DNA of 64,000 bases from DAOUKH01 sp964291475 (GTDB taxonomy: Bacteria > Chloroflexota > Dehalococcoidia > SHYB01). The number at the start of each line of letters is the position of its first letter. The first letter of the stretch is position 1. The position numbers were made by a program, and so were the translations under genes. The notes under the pieces were generated by a model. That model was not told the origin of the DNA, ran no database searches, and saw only the letters and a program-made list of their open reading frames with translations. The stretch covers positions 33,310 through 97,309 of the forward strand of contig OZ220058.1 of assembly GCA_964291475.2 (NCBI GenBank), in the 5' to 3' direction. Positions 16,677-24,736 of this stretch are shown one piece after another.

Positions 16677-16767
16677 GTGGCCCTCCGGTGAGTCGTACCG
16701 CGGCGTTCGGTAGAAGTTTGCCGGGGCTTGCGGTAAGCTTCGCGCGGTTTCTGGGGTCTTCTCTGGT

Positions 16768-17994
16768 ATGACAGCACGTCCGAAGCAGCCGCTCGCCGGC
16801 CTCAAGGTCCTTGATTTTACCTGGCACCTGGCCGGGCCGTATGCGTCGAAGCTGCTCGCCGACTACGGGGCCGACGTGGTCAAGGTCGAGCGGCCCGGCG
16901 AGGGCGACCCCGCCCGCCGCTACGGCCCCTTCCCCGGCGACCGGCCGCACCCGGAGCGCTCCGGCCTCTTCCTGCACGTCAACACCAACAAGCGCTCGAT
17001 CACGCTGGACCTGCGCGACGACTCCGCCAAGGCGATCGCGCTGGAGCTGGCCCGCGAGGCCGACGTCGTGATGGAGAGCTTCTCGCCGGGCGTCATGGAC
17101 GCCTTCGGGCTGGGCTACGAGGCGCTGCGGGCGGTGAACCCCCGCCTCGTCATGTGCTCGCTCAGCTCGTACGGGCAGACCGGCCCCTACCGCGACTGGA
17201 AGGCGACGGACATGACGATGTACGCGCTGGCGGGGTCGCTGAAGACGATGGGGGTGCCGAGCCGCGAGCCGCTGCGCAACGTCGACCACCTGACCGAGTA
17301 CCAGGCGGGAAACATGGCGGCGATGACGGTGATGGGGGCGGTGGTGCAGCAGCACTTCGCCGAGGAAGGACAGTACATCGACGTCTCGGTGTACGAGGTG
17401 GCGGCGGGCAGCGCCGACCGGCGGCTCACCTATGCGCTGGGCTGGCAGTACACCGGCGCCGTCAGCGAGCGGATGGAGACGCAGCACATGGCGCTTCCCG
17501 CGGGGAACTTTCCCTGCGGCGACGGCTATCTGAACTTCATGATCTCGCCGCCGCGACGCTGGCCCAACCTCTTCCACATGCTCGGGCACCCCGAGTACAT
17601 CGAGGACGAGCGCATGCAGGACGCCTCGTTCTGGGAGACGCCGGAGGCGGTCGAGCTCGTGGACGGGCTGCTGTACCCGTGGCTGATGGAGCGCACCAGG
17701 GCGGAGGTCGTCGAGGCGGGCCAGGCGCAGCACCTGCCGGTGGCGGGGATGAACACGCCGTCGGAGATTCTGAAGGACCCGCATTACACGGCGCGCGGTT
17801 TCTTCGTCGAGGCCGACCACGCCGAAGCGGGCCGCATCCCGCATCCGGGGCCGACGATGTTCGTCAACGGCGGCGGCTGGGAGATGCGCCGCCCCGCGCC
17901 GCTGCTCGGCGAGCACAACCGCGAGATCCTGTGCGGCCGCCTCGGCCTTTCGATGGACGAGCTTTCCATTCTTCGCGGGCAGGGGGCGATTTGA
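16768..17994 (+). CDS. CaiB/BaiF family (class III) CoA-transferase
   Basis: This 408-residue family III CoA-transferase moves CoA between carboxylic acids through an aspartyl-CoA anhydride. Typical blocks are LAGLKVLDFTWHLAGPYASKLLADYGADVVKVERPGEGDPAR, NTNKRSITLDLRDD, SFSPGVMDAFGLGYEALRAVNPRLVMCSLSSYGQTGPY, and the C-terminal PAPLLGEHNREIL. The conserved Asp expected near residue 170 falls in the NVDHLTEYQAGN segment by position. The tandem partner follows with a 1-bp overlap (TGATG), which suggests a heteromeric enzyme or two consecutive transferases. The substrate is unknown. Confidence 0.92.
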   Translation: MTARPKQPLAGLKVLDFTWHLAGPYASKLLADYGADVVKVERPGEGDPARRYGPFPGDRPHPERSGLFLHVNTNKRSITLDLRDDSAKAIALELAREADVVMESFSPGVMDAFGLGYEALRAVNPRLVMCSLSSYGQTGPYRDWKATDMTMYALAGSLKTMGVPSREPLRNVDHLTEYQAGNMAAMTVMGAVVQQHFAEEGQYIDVSVYEVAAGSADRRLTYALGWQYTGAVSERMETQHMALPAGNFPCGDGYLNFMISPPRRWPNLFHMLGHPEYIEDERMQDASFWETPEAVELVDGLLYPWLMERTRAEVVEAGQAQHLPVAGMNTPSEILKDPHYTARGFFVEADHAEAGRIPHPGPTMFVNGGGWEMRRPAPLLGEHNREILCGRLGLSMDELSILRGQGAI

Positions 17995-19298
17995 TGAGCG
18001 GCCTGCCCCTCTCGCGCATCCGCATCCTCGACTTCTCGCTGGTATGGGCGGGGCCGTTCGCCGTGATGATGCTCGGCGACCTGGGGGCGGAAATCGTCCG
18101 CGTCGAGTCGCGCCGCCACCACATCACCAACACGCGAGGCTTCGTGCCCTGGCCGCCCGACAAAGAGTTCGTCTCCCGGCTGGGCCACATGGCCGGCGGC
18201 TACGTGGACAAGGACCCCGCCGGCAACCCATGGAACCGCCACGCGCTGTTCAACAGCCTGGGGCGCAACCGGCGCTCCGTCGTTGCCGAAATCGGGACGG
18301 AGGAGGGGCACCGCACCGTCGAGGAGCTGGTGAAGATCTGCGACGTGCTGATCGAGAACAACTCGATGGGGATGATGGCGCGCCACGGGCTCGACTACGA
18401 ATCGGTGCGCAAGCTCAACCCGTCGATCATCTACGTCACGATGCCGCTCTACGGGCTGACGGGGCCGTATCACCAGCACGTGGGGTTTGGGTCGCAGGGT
18501 GAGGCGACCGCCGGCTACCTGCTGCTGCGGGGCTACGAGGACGACGGCCCGATGACGAACCACGGGTCGAACCACATGGACGCGTCGAGCGGCATCGCCG
18601 CCGCCTACGCGACGCTGATGGGCATCTACCAGCGCGACCGCACCGGCGAGAGCCAGTTCATCGAGGTGTCGCAGACGGAACACATGACCCACCAGGTGGG
18701 CGGCGCACTGATGGACGCGGCGATGAACGGCCGCGACCGGACGCCCATCGGCAACCGCGACGAATTCCGCGCGCCGCAGGGCATCTACCGCTGCCGGGGC
18801 GAAGACCGGTGGGTCGCGGTGAGCGTGGGCACCGACGACGAGTGGTCGGGTCTCTGCAAGGCCCTGGGCCGCCCCGAGCTGTCGGACGACCCTGCCTACG
18901 TCGGCAACTTGGCGCGCCGCGCCCGCCACGACGAGCTCGACGCGATGATCTCAGCGTGGAGCGCCGGCCTCGAGGACCGCGACGCCATGGAGCGGCTCCA
19001 GAACGAGGGCGTGCCCGCCGGCATGTGCTCCGACGACGCCGACCCCTACTTCGACCCGCAGCTCGAGGCGCGCGGCTTCTACCGTTGGATGGAGCAGGCG
19101 GCGTGCGGGCGGCACCGCTACCCTGGCCACATCTTCAAGTTCGCGGGCAAGGAGCTGCGCTTCGAGTCGCCGCCGCCGCTGCTCGGCGAGCACAACGATT
19201 GGGTCTACGGCGACCTGCTCGGCCTCCCCGCCGCCGAGATCGAGCGCCAAAAGGAGCTCGGCCTCATCGGCGAGGGCTACCTCCCGACGGTGAAGTAG
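17994..19298 (+). CDS. CaiB/BaiF family (class III) CoA-transferase, tandem partner
   Basis: This 434-residue class III CoA-transferase starts MSGLPLSRIRILDFSLVWAGPFAVMMLGDLGAEIVRVES. It contains SLGRNRRSVVAEIG, NNSMGMMARHGLDYESVRKLNPSIIYVTMPLYGLTGPYHQHVGFG and the terminal PPPLLGEHNDWVYGDLLGLP. It is longer than its partner through an insertion around residues 45-70 (HHITNTRGFVPWPPDKEF). The start was chosen at the ATG overlapping the upstream stop by one base; an in-frame extension back to 17154 is antiphase to the first transferase and not real. The pair probably acts in activating or handing CoA to an organic acid in the same pathway as the divergent MaoC subunits. Confidence 0.92.
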   Translation: MSGLPLSRIRILDFSLVWAGPFAVMMLGDLGAEIVRVESRRHHITNTRGFVPWPPDKEFVSRLGHMAGGYVDKDPAGNPWNRHALFNSLGRNRRSVVAEIGTEEGHRTVEELVKICDVLIENNSMGMMARHGLDYESVRKLNPSIIYVTMPLYGLTGPYHQHVGFGSQGEATAGYLLLRGYEDDGPMTNHGSNHMDASSGIAAAYATLMGIYQRDRTGESQFIEVSQTEHMTHQVGGALMDAAMNGRDRTPIGNRDEFRAPQGIYRCRGEDRWVAVSVGTDDEWSGLCKALGRPELSDDPAYVGNLARRARHDELDAMISAWSAGLEDRDAMERLQNEGVPAGMCSDDADPYFDPQLEARGFYRWMEQAACGRHRYPGHIFKFAGKELRFESPPPLLGEHNDWVYGDLLGLPAAEIERQKELGLIGEGYLPTVK

Positions 19299-19313
19299 CA
19301 GACGGGAGAGGGA

Positions 19314-19574
19314 TCAGGGTCGAGTGCCGGACGACTGAACCAGTGGGATCGAGACTAACTGGTTCCCAGGCGGTGTCTCGATGCTGTCGAGTGGACTAGG
19401 TGGCGCAACGGGCCAGCCGCTCTTTTCCATCTCGGAAACATAGTCCCGCAGCACATCCTCCGCGTTCAGGATGGCCTCCTCTATCGTGTTCCCCATCGCA
19501 CCGACATCAAGGTCTGGGAACACGACACCATAGGCACCCTCCTCGCCGTCTATAAGCGCCGGATACCTAACCAT
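19314..19574 (-). CDS. hicB: HicB family antitoxin
   Basis: This 86-residue protein has the HicB partial-RNase-H fold signature (YPALIDGEEGAYGVVFPDLDVGAMGNTIEEAILNAEDVLRDYVSEM). HicB binds and blocks the HicA toxin and usually represses the operon. The ATG at 19574 has a perfect AGGAGG four bases upstream; a start at 19592 would lack one and overlap hicA more. The C-terminus is a short Pro-rich tail rather than a clear helix-turn-helix, so DNA binding is not evident. It lies directly downstream of hicA, whose stop codon adjoins this Shine-Dalgarno sequence. Confidence 0.88.
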   Translation of the reverse strand: MVRYPALIDGEEGAYGVVFPDLDVGAMGNTIEEAILNAEDVLRDYVSEMEKSGWPVAPPSPLDSIETPPGNQLVSIPLVQSSGTRP

Positions 19575-19582
19575 GCTTCCTC

Positions 19583-19768
19583 CTACTGCCAACCCGCCTT
19601 CTTTGCAACGGCTCGCGCTACTCCATTGGAGACGGTTCGATGGCGGGGTAGCGGGATAACATCACTGACATTGGGATGCCGGTAGATGTCGTGGTTTGAG
19701 CCTCGCCGAGCCAACCGCCAGCCCTCGCGCTCTAGCCGTTGCTGTATCCGTTGCCGATCAGTCTCCAT
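19583..19768 (-). CDS. hicA: HicA family mRNA interferase toxin
   Basis: This 61-residue HicA-type toxin has the double-stranded-RNA-binding-like fold with the motif RRGSNHDIYRHP. H26 is the presumed catalytic histidine, and the C-terminal signature RHRTVSNGVARAVAKKAGW follows. HicA cleaves mRNA during stress and is neutralised by HicB. The order toxin then antitoxin on one transcript is standard for hicAB. Base composition here is less GC-rich than the surroundings, in keeping with a mobile module. Confidence 0.9.
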   Translation of the reverse strand: METDRQRIQQRLEREGWRLARRGSNHDIYRHPNVSDVIPLPRHRTVSNGVARAVAKKAGWQ

Positions 19769-19794
19769 TCAGTGCTTGGTGCACAGCCCCCGCG

Positions 19795-20985
19795 CTAGCC
19801 TTCGAGCTGGTAGAAATCGACGGCGTTGCGGCCGCGGATCTTGGCCTGGTCTTCCTCGGGAACGCCTTCGAGGTTGTCGTTCAGCATCTGGACGAAGCCG
19901 GGGTAGAAGGCATCGGGGTGGGGGTAGTCGGAGCCCCAGATGATGCGGTCGGCGCCGAGCCAGTCGATGGTCATCTTCAGCGCCGCCTCTTCGGGGTCGA
20001 AGGAGATCCACCAGTTGCGCTTGAAGTACTCGCTGGGGCTCATCGTCAGGTGCGGGAGGGTGTGGCCCATATGCTCGAAGCGGCTGTCGAGCCGTTCCAG
20101 GAAAGAGACGAGCCAGCCGCCGCTCGATTCGAGGATGGCAAGGCGCAGGTCGGGGAAGCGCTCGGTGACGCCGCCGATGATGGTGCCCATGACGGCGTGC
20201 ATCGAGTCGACGGGAATATTGAACGGGGTGCGCATGAAGACGAGCTCGGACGTGGGCCCGATGATGTCGAAGTAGCGGGCCGAGCCGTACATGGTGTCGC
20301 CGGGGAAGGGGTGGAAGCCGACGGCGACGCCGAGCTCCTCGCAGGTCGCCCAGAAGGGGTCGAAGCTCTCGTCCCACCAGCGGACTTCGCCGTTGGGGAG
20401 CGTGGTGCGGAGGAAGACGGCGGGGAAGCCGAAGTCCTTCTTGCAGCGCCGCACCTCGTCGCAGGCGGCCTCGACGTCGTGGAGGGCCACGATGTTGGTC
20501 GCGCCGTAGAGGCGGCTGGGGTCGGCCTGGCACCACTCGTGGAGCCAGTTGTTGAGCGCCGCGTTGAGGGCCAGGTGGTACTCGCCGTCGGGCACCCAGG
20601 CCAGCGCCGAGGTGGGGTAGAGGACGGAGGCGTCGATCGATTCCTCGTCCATGACGACCAGCCGGCCCTCGTTGTCGACGATGCGGGGGTCCATCTTCTC
20701 GTACATCGTGGCGGAAGAACTGCCCTGGGCGAGGTCTTCCTTGCGGTGCACGCCGATGAGCCCCGTCATCTGCGTCTCGTTGGGGCGGGTAAAGAGCGGC
20801 GTGCCGAACTGGGGGCACCCCTCCGACTGCCAGTCGCGGCCGCCCCAGGCGTTGCCGCTGCCGGGAATGCGGTACGGCGCTTGGTCGCGCCACTTGGGGT
20901 CGATGTAGGGACGCAGGTCGTTCGGCTCGATGAAGTGGCCGTCGGCGTCGACGATTTGCAGCTTGACGCGGGTCTCGGTGGTCAT
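19795..20985 (-). CDS. Amidohydrolase (TIM-barrel metal-dependent hydrolase)
   Basis: This 396-residue amidohydrolase-2 type protein starts with KLQIVDADGHFIEPNDLRPYIDP, where the DADGH strand replaces the usual DxHxH. Later markers are GFHPFPGDTMYGSARYFDIIGP, FPDLRLAILESSGGWLVSFLERLDSRFEHMG and the terminal metal-site strand DRIIWGSDYPHPDAFYPG. These proteins hydrolyse or decarboxylate ring or ester substrates; the actual one is unknown. GGAGGAG lies just before the ATG. A close paralogue is encoded next on the same strand (21385-22593), with the C-terminal metal region and many internal blocks nearly identical, so a local duplication is likely. Confidence 0.9.
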   Translation of the reverse strand: MTTETRVKLQIVDADGHFIEPNDLRPYIDPKWRDQAPYRIPGSGNAWGGRDWQSEGCPQFGTPLFTRPNETQMTGLIGVHRKEDLAQGSSSATMYEKMDPRIVDNEGRLVVMDEESIDASVLYPTSALAWVPDGEYHLALNAALNNWLHEWCQADPSRLYGATNIVALHDVEAACDEVRRCKKDFGFPAVFLRTTLPNGEVRWWDESFDPFWATCEELGVAVGFHPFPGDTMYGSARYFDIIGPTSELVFMRTPFNIPVDSMHAVMGTIIGGVTERFPDLRLAILESSGGWLVSFLERLDSRFEHMGHTLPHLTMSPSEYFKRNWWISFDPEEAALKMTIDWLGADRIIWGSDYPHPDAFYPGFVQMLNDNLEGVPEEDQAKIRGRNAVDFYQLEG

Positions 20986-21384
20986 CAGGCTCCTCCGCCG
21001 GGGCGCTTGCCCACCGCCCCGGCCCTCTTCCGCGATTCTAGGTTTGCGCCGGTTTGGGTGTCAACGAAACGAACGCAGAGACGGCCATGGTGGGGGCTAT
21101 GCCCAACATCTCCCCCGGTAGGAGACCCTTGCACAACCTCCGACAACGCCGACGGATCATCCATGTAGGGGCAACCCTCGTGGTTGCCCAGGGGTGCGGG
21201 CGGGGTCTTTTCCCTTCCCTCCCCCTGTAGGGGCGATTCACGAATCGCCCGTTCCTATCCCCCGAACCGCCTCACGGGGGCAGGCCCAAGGTTACGCAAG
21301 GGTCCCGGCTAGGGGGAGCACCTCAAACCCTTCCCCCTCCGGGGGAAACTGAAAGAGGGCCGGGGCGGGGTGCCCGCCCGTGCC
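20986..21384. repeat. Composite dispersed repeat block (inverse copy of 14.3 kb block)
   Basis: No gene is visible. In order the block carries GGATCATCCATGTAGGGGC (about 21153), GGGCAACCCTCGTGGTTGCCC (about 21171-21191), GGGCGATTCACGAATCGCCC (about 21229-21250) and CCTTGGGCCTGCCCC in reverse sense (about 21283). It ends with a family B-like CCCTTCCCCCTCCGGGGG arm near 21337. This is the reverse complement, unit by unit, of the block at 14284-14480. Confidence 0.75.
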
Positions 21385-22593
21385 CTACCGCTCGTCGGGG
21401 AGCTTGTAGAAGTCGAGGGCGTTGCGGCCGCGGATGCGGTCCTGGTCTTCGGTGGACATGTCGGCGAGGTTCTCGTTCAGCATCTCGACGAAGTTCGGGT
21501 AGAAGGCGTCGGGATGGGGGTAGTCGGAGCCCCAGATGATGCGGTCGGCGCCGAGAATGTCGGCGGTGAGGGCGAGCGGCGCCTCTTCGGGGTCGAACGA
21601 GATCCAGCAGTTGCGGCGGAAGTAGTCGCTGGGGGCCATCTGCATCTCGGGGACGATCTGGCCGAGGTGGTCGAACCGGTTGTCGAGGCGTTCGAGGAGC
21701 GTGAGGAGCCAGCCGCCGCTCGATTCGAGGATGCCGACGCGGAGGTCGGGGAAGCGCTCGAAGGTGCCGCCGACGATGAGGGCGGTGAGCGTGTTCATCG
21801 AGTCGACCATGTGGTTGAACGGGGTACGGATGAACATCTGCGCGCCGGTGGGGCCGACGTAGTCGAAGTAGCGGCCCGAGCCGTACATGACGTCGCCGGG
21901 GAAGGGGTGGAAGCCGACGGCGACGTCGAGGTCCTGGCAGGTCGCCCAGAAGGGGTCGTAGGTGTCGCGCCACCAGCGGGACTCGGCGTCGGGGAGCGCC
22001 GAACGCAGGAAGGCGGCGGGGAAGCCGTGCTCGCCGACGGAGCGGCGGAGCTCGTCGCAGGCCATCTCGACGTCCCAGATAGCCACGATGTTGGCCGCCC
22101 CGTAGAGCCGCCTGGGATCGGCCTTCACGAAGTCGCCGAGCCAGTCGTTGAGCGCGCGGTTGAGCGCCATGTGGTACTCGGGCTCGCTGACCCACTGGAG
22201 GCCGAGCGTCGGATAGAGCACCGAGAGGTCGATGCCCTCCTCGTCGAGGATGTCGACGCGCTCCTCGGAGCCCATGATGCGGGCGTCCTGGTCGGCATAG
22301 TTGCGGATCATCGGGGCCTTGTTGGCCTCCTCGCGCTCCTGGGCGGCGAGCAGGTGGCCGGAATCGGAGTCCCGCTTGAAGACGAAGTTGGAGACGTTGC
22401 CCGCGCCCATCTGCTGGTTGTAGGACGACCAGTGCTTGCCGACCCATTCGTCGACGCCGTCGGCGTTGCGGACGATGCGGGGGGCGACGTCCTTGTACTT
22501 CGGCTCGATGTAGTCGGGGATGGCGTAGGGCGGCTCGAGATAGTGGCCGTCCGCGTCCACGATCTTGGTCTTAATGCGGGTCTCGGTGGTCAT
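21385..22593 (-). CDS. Amidohydrolase, paralogue of the adjacent gene
   Basis: This 402-residue amidohydrolase opens KTKIVDADGHYLEPPYAIPDYIEP. It shares with its downstream neighbour the blocks AVGFHPFPGDVMYGSGRYFDYVGP, ILESSGGWLLTLLERLDNRFDHLG, NCWISFDPEEAPLALTADILGADRIIWGSDYPHPDAFYPNFVEMLNEN and a C-terminal RGRNALDFY. The GAAGGAG Shine-Dalgarno sequence before the ATG and an upstream promoter at 22671-22643 (TTGACA, 17 bp, TACCAT) support independent expression. A composite repeat block lies between the two paralogues. The substrate is unknown. Confidence 0.9.
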   Translation of the reverse strand: MTTETRIKTKIVDADGHYLEPPYAIPDYIEPKYKDVAPRIVRNADGVDEWVGKHWSSYNQQMGAGNVSNFVFKRDSDSGHLLAAQEREEANKAPMIRNYADQDARIMGSEERVDILDEEGIDLSVLYPTLGLQWVSEPEYHMALNRALNDWLGDFVKADPRRLYGAANIVAIWDVEMACDELRRSVGEHGFPAAFLRSALPDAESRWWRDTYDPFWATCQDLDVAVGFHPFPGDVMYGSGRYFDYVGPTGAQMFIRTPFNHMVDSMNTLTALIVGGTFERFPDLRVGILESSGGWLLTLLERLDNRFDHLGQIVPEMQMAPSDYFRRNCWISFDPEEAPLALTADILGADRIIWGSDYPHPDAFYPNFVEMLNENLADMSTEDQDRIRGRNALDFYKLPDER

Positions 22594-22642
22594 CGCGCTC
22601 TCCTTCTCGCCCGGCGCCGTGCCCGGACGCCAACCTCACGGG

Positions 22643-22671
22643 ATGGTATGGAGCGCCAAACCTGTTGTCAA
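22643..22671 (-). promoter_or_regulatory. Promoter (TTGACA, 17-bp spacer, TACCAT)
   Basis: Minus-strand TTGACA (22671-22666) and TACCAT (22648-22643) are 17 bp apart and face the amidohydrolase at 22593. The -35 is again in the CCCCCGCGTTGACA string, immediately after the stop codon of the upstream secreted-protein gene. Confidence 0.65.
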
Positions 22672-22679
22672 CGCGGGGG

Positions 22680-24203
22680 CTAGCGCTCGATCAATCGCAC
22701 AGTCCACGGCCCGTCCGCCTGGATGGCGAGCACGTAGTTGCCGTAGGGCAGGTCGTCATCCGTCTTGTCCGTGTTCGTCGAGGAATACACCGTCACCGGG
22801 CGCCTGAGGTTGCTGAAGGACGCCTGCCGGGGCGGTACCAACTGGGCCGCGGTCCCGTCGTCGGCGATCAGCCGCGCCGAGAAGTTCGACCCCGTATGCG
22901 TGACGTCGAACAGAAAGTCGGCGGTGAACGGGTTCCCGCTGGTCATGTTGAACGGCCCGATGACCTGATCGCCCGATCCCGTTACCGCCGAGATCGACGG
23001 CGGCGCAAGCTTGGGCAGGAACACCCGTACCTGCCAGGCGCCGTCGCCCTCTACTCGGATATTGAACGCCGAGATCTCGGAGGAGTGGTCCTCGAACCGG
23101 TTGTCGCGATACGACAGCGCCCGCACGCCGCGATAGGGCCCGCGCGTGCGGTCGGTCGTCAGGAGCAGCTCGTAGTCCTCGCCGACGGCGTCCACGACGA
23201 AGATCTTGAAGCTGTCGGAGCCCTGATAGTCGATGTCGAACACCACCGGCGCGCCCCTCGCTCCGGTGTACACGAAGGGGTTGCCCGTGGTCTCTGAGCC
23301 GCTGCCCGAGTAGTCCCGGAGCACCGTCTCGAAGGGGACCGTCATCGCCTGCACGGCGACGGCCGTGGCCGGCGGCGTGTTCGTGGGCGTCGGCGTCGGC
23401 GTGGGGGTCTCGCTCGGTGTCGGCGTCGGTGTGGGGGTTCTTGTCGGGATTGGGGTGGGGGTCGGTGTTGCCGTGGGCTGCGGTGCAGCGGTGGGACGTG
23501 GCGCCGGCGTCGCAACGGTCCCGAAAACAACCTGGACCGACACGATCGGACCAATGGAGAAGTAGGTCGGAGTCTCCGCCCTTACAAGCACCGCAGGGCG
23601 ACCGCTCACCGAAATTCGGGCGTCACGGGTCAGCGTCAGGACGAGGACTCCATGAGGTTCGATTTGCGTCAGCGTGTCGCCCGCCAGACCCGGTGCGTAA
23701 GCGCCGAAGTGCGTGCCGCCGGGGGGCGCAGCCGACGCCAACAGCAGCAGCCCTCGCGATGTGAGCTCGTGCAGCGCCGTCTCGGGGTCGACAGGGCCCG
23801 CTGGATGTGTCGTCGCCGCGATATCACGCGTAAGGATCTGATTGCGGGTGAGCTGCACACTCGCCGCGCCGCTTGGAGGGGACCACGTTCCCGTCGCGGT
23901 GAATGCCTGGAGGCTCAGCGTCGAGCCGATTCGCGGGCCGCCCGATCCGAGGCTCACGTCGAGCCGGTACTGATCTACGTCCAGTCCATCGCGTCCCGTC
24001 GTGGTCCGCCCGATCTCGGCACCGTTTTCGTCCAACGCTCGGACCACGGTCCCCGCCGGGGCCGGTTGTCCATCGAGCGTCACCCGGCCTGTCAGCACGC
24101 TCGCGCCCTGGGCGGAGACCGCTATCGCGAAGGGGATCACACCAGCCAGAACCACGACAACGGCAACGACGGCGATGAGGCGGGCTCTCGTCAACGCGGG
24201 CAT
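22680..24203 (-). CDS. Secreted protein with Thr-Pro stalk, function unknown
   Basis: The N-terminus of this 507-residue protein (TRARLIAVVAVVVVLAGVIPFAIAVSAQGA) is a signal peptide or signal anchor. A carboxypeptidase-regulatory-like beta domain follows at 35-80 (LTGRVTLDGQPAPAGTVVRALDENGAEIG). A low-complexity stalk of Pro-Thr repeats occupies roughly 237-282. The C-terminal part has two similar beta modules around GSGSETTGNPFVYTGARGAPVVFDI and GSGDQVIGPFNMTSGNPFTADFLFDV, each about 100 residues. No catalytic motif or C-terminal anchor is seen. It begins 7 bp after the Rdx selenoprotein gene on the same strand, without a clear Shine-Dalgarno, so it is probably coupled to that operon. Confidence 0.7.
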   Translation of the reverse strand: MPALTRARLIAVVAVVVVLAGVIPFAIAVSAQGASVLTGRVTLDGQPAPAGTVVRALDENGAEIGRTTTGRDGLDVDQYRLDVSLGSGGPRIGSTLSLQAFTATGTWSPPSGAASVQLTRNQILTRDIAATTHPAGPVDPETALHELTSRGLLLLASAAPPGGTHFGAYAPGLAGDTLTQIEPHGVLVLTLTRDARISVSGRPAVLVRAETPTYFSIGPIVSVQVVFGTVATPAPRPTAAPQPTATPTPTPIPTRTPTPTPTPSETPTPTPTPTNTPPATAVAVQAMTVPFETVLRDYSGSGSETTGNPFVYTGARGAPVVFDIDYQGSDSFKIFVVDAVGEDYELLLTTDRTRGPYRGVRALSYRDNRFEDHSSEISAFNIRVEGDGAWQVRVFLPKLAPPSISAVTGSGDQVIGPFNMTSGNPFTADFLFDVTHTGSNFSARLIADDGTAAQLVPPRQASFSNLRRPVTVYSSTNTDKTDDDLPYGNYVLAIQADGPWTVRLIER

Positions 24204-24210
24204 CGGCGGG

Positions 24211-24450
24211 CTAGCCGGCGCGGATGGCGTCGCGGATTTCTTTGTTGTCGGGGAAGCGGCCCTTCTCCGCTTTGGAGAAGACGGGGGCGCCGTCGAGGGA
24301 GACCTCGAACTGGCCCTTGCCGCCGGGGGTGAGGGTCACCCCGCCCAGCTTGCGGGAGAACTCCTGGAGCATCTTCTCCGCCAAAATGACGGCTTCAGGA
24401 AGATAGCCTCACTCGTTGCAGTAGACGATCTCGAGCAGGGGCTTGGTCAC
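24211..24450 (-). CDS. Probable selenoprotein: SelW/Rdx-family protein with CxxU motif
   Basis: Read from the GTG at 24450 with UGA as selenocysteine, this encodes 79 residues. The text runs L-L-E-I-V-Y-C11-N-E-U14-G-Y, exactly the SelW/SelT/SelH (Rdx) thioredoxin-like motif in which the second redox position is often Sec. Downstream family marks continue in the same frame: GGVTLTPGGKGQFEVSLDGAPVFS and KGRFPDNKEIRDAI. The UGA is 24411-24409, and a hairpin with a G-initial loop 18 nt further on (24403-24372) fits a bacterial SECIS. The start GTGA overlaps the stop of the preceding ORF. Rdx proteins are small redox regulators. A caller without recoding would miss this gene completely. Confidence 0.82.
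24372..24403 (-). promoter_or_regulatory. Putative bacterial SECIS hairpin for the Rdx selenoprotein
   Basis: On the coding strand a lower stem TCTTC / GAAGA and an upper stem GCC / GGC, joined by an internal loop, enclose the apical loop GTCATTTT. The loop begins 18 nt after the UGA and starts with G, as in known bacterial SECIS elements. The stem is modest and was drawn by eye; a thermodynamic fold was not run. Confidence 0.45.
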
Positions 24451-24731
24451 CGACCGTCTCCCTTGTACGGTTTCGCCTTCGACCACAGGCCGTCGAGACG
24501 GCCGTCGGCCTCCTCGAAGGCGGTCTGCAGCTTGGCGAACAGGGCCTCGTCGGGCTCGAAGATCTGGTCGTGGCCGACGGGCCAGCAGACGGGCTCGACG
24601 CCGTACTGCTCCCAGCGCTCCCAGTAGACCTCGAGGCAAACGTAGGGCGCCTCGCCGGAATCGTCCCAGATGCGCCGCGCGCCGGGCTCGCCCCGCGAGG
24701 CCTTGATGAGGACCACGTCGCCTTTGGGCAT
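24447..24731 (-). CDS. Hypothetical protein upstream of the Rdx selenoprotein
   Basis: This 94-residue soluble protein of unknown family starts MPKGDVVLIKASRGEPGARRIWDDSGEAPYVCLEVYWERWEQYG. It is rich in Trp, Tyr and acidic residues and ends in a helical stretch (LFAKLQTAFEEADGRLDGLWSKAKPY). It has only two cysteines and no CxxC. It sits between the SDR gene (5-bp gap) and the Rdx gene (4-bp GTGA overlap), so all three are probably made together. That makes it a candidate partner or substrate of the selenoprotein, by context only. Confidence 0.7.
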   Translation of the reverse strand: MPKGDVVLIKASRGEPGARRIWDDSGEAPYVCLEVYWERWEQYGVEPVCWPVGHDQIFEPDEALFAKLQTAFEEADGRLDGLWSKAKPYKGDGR

Positions 24732-24736
24732 CGCGG

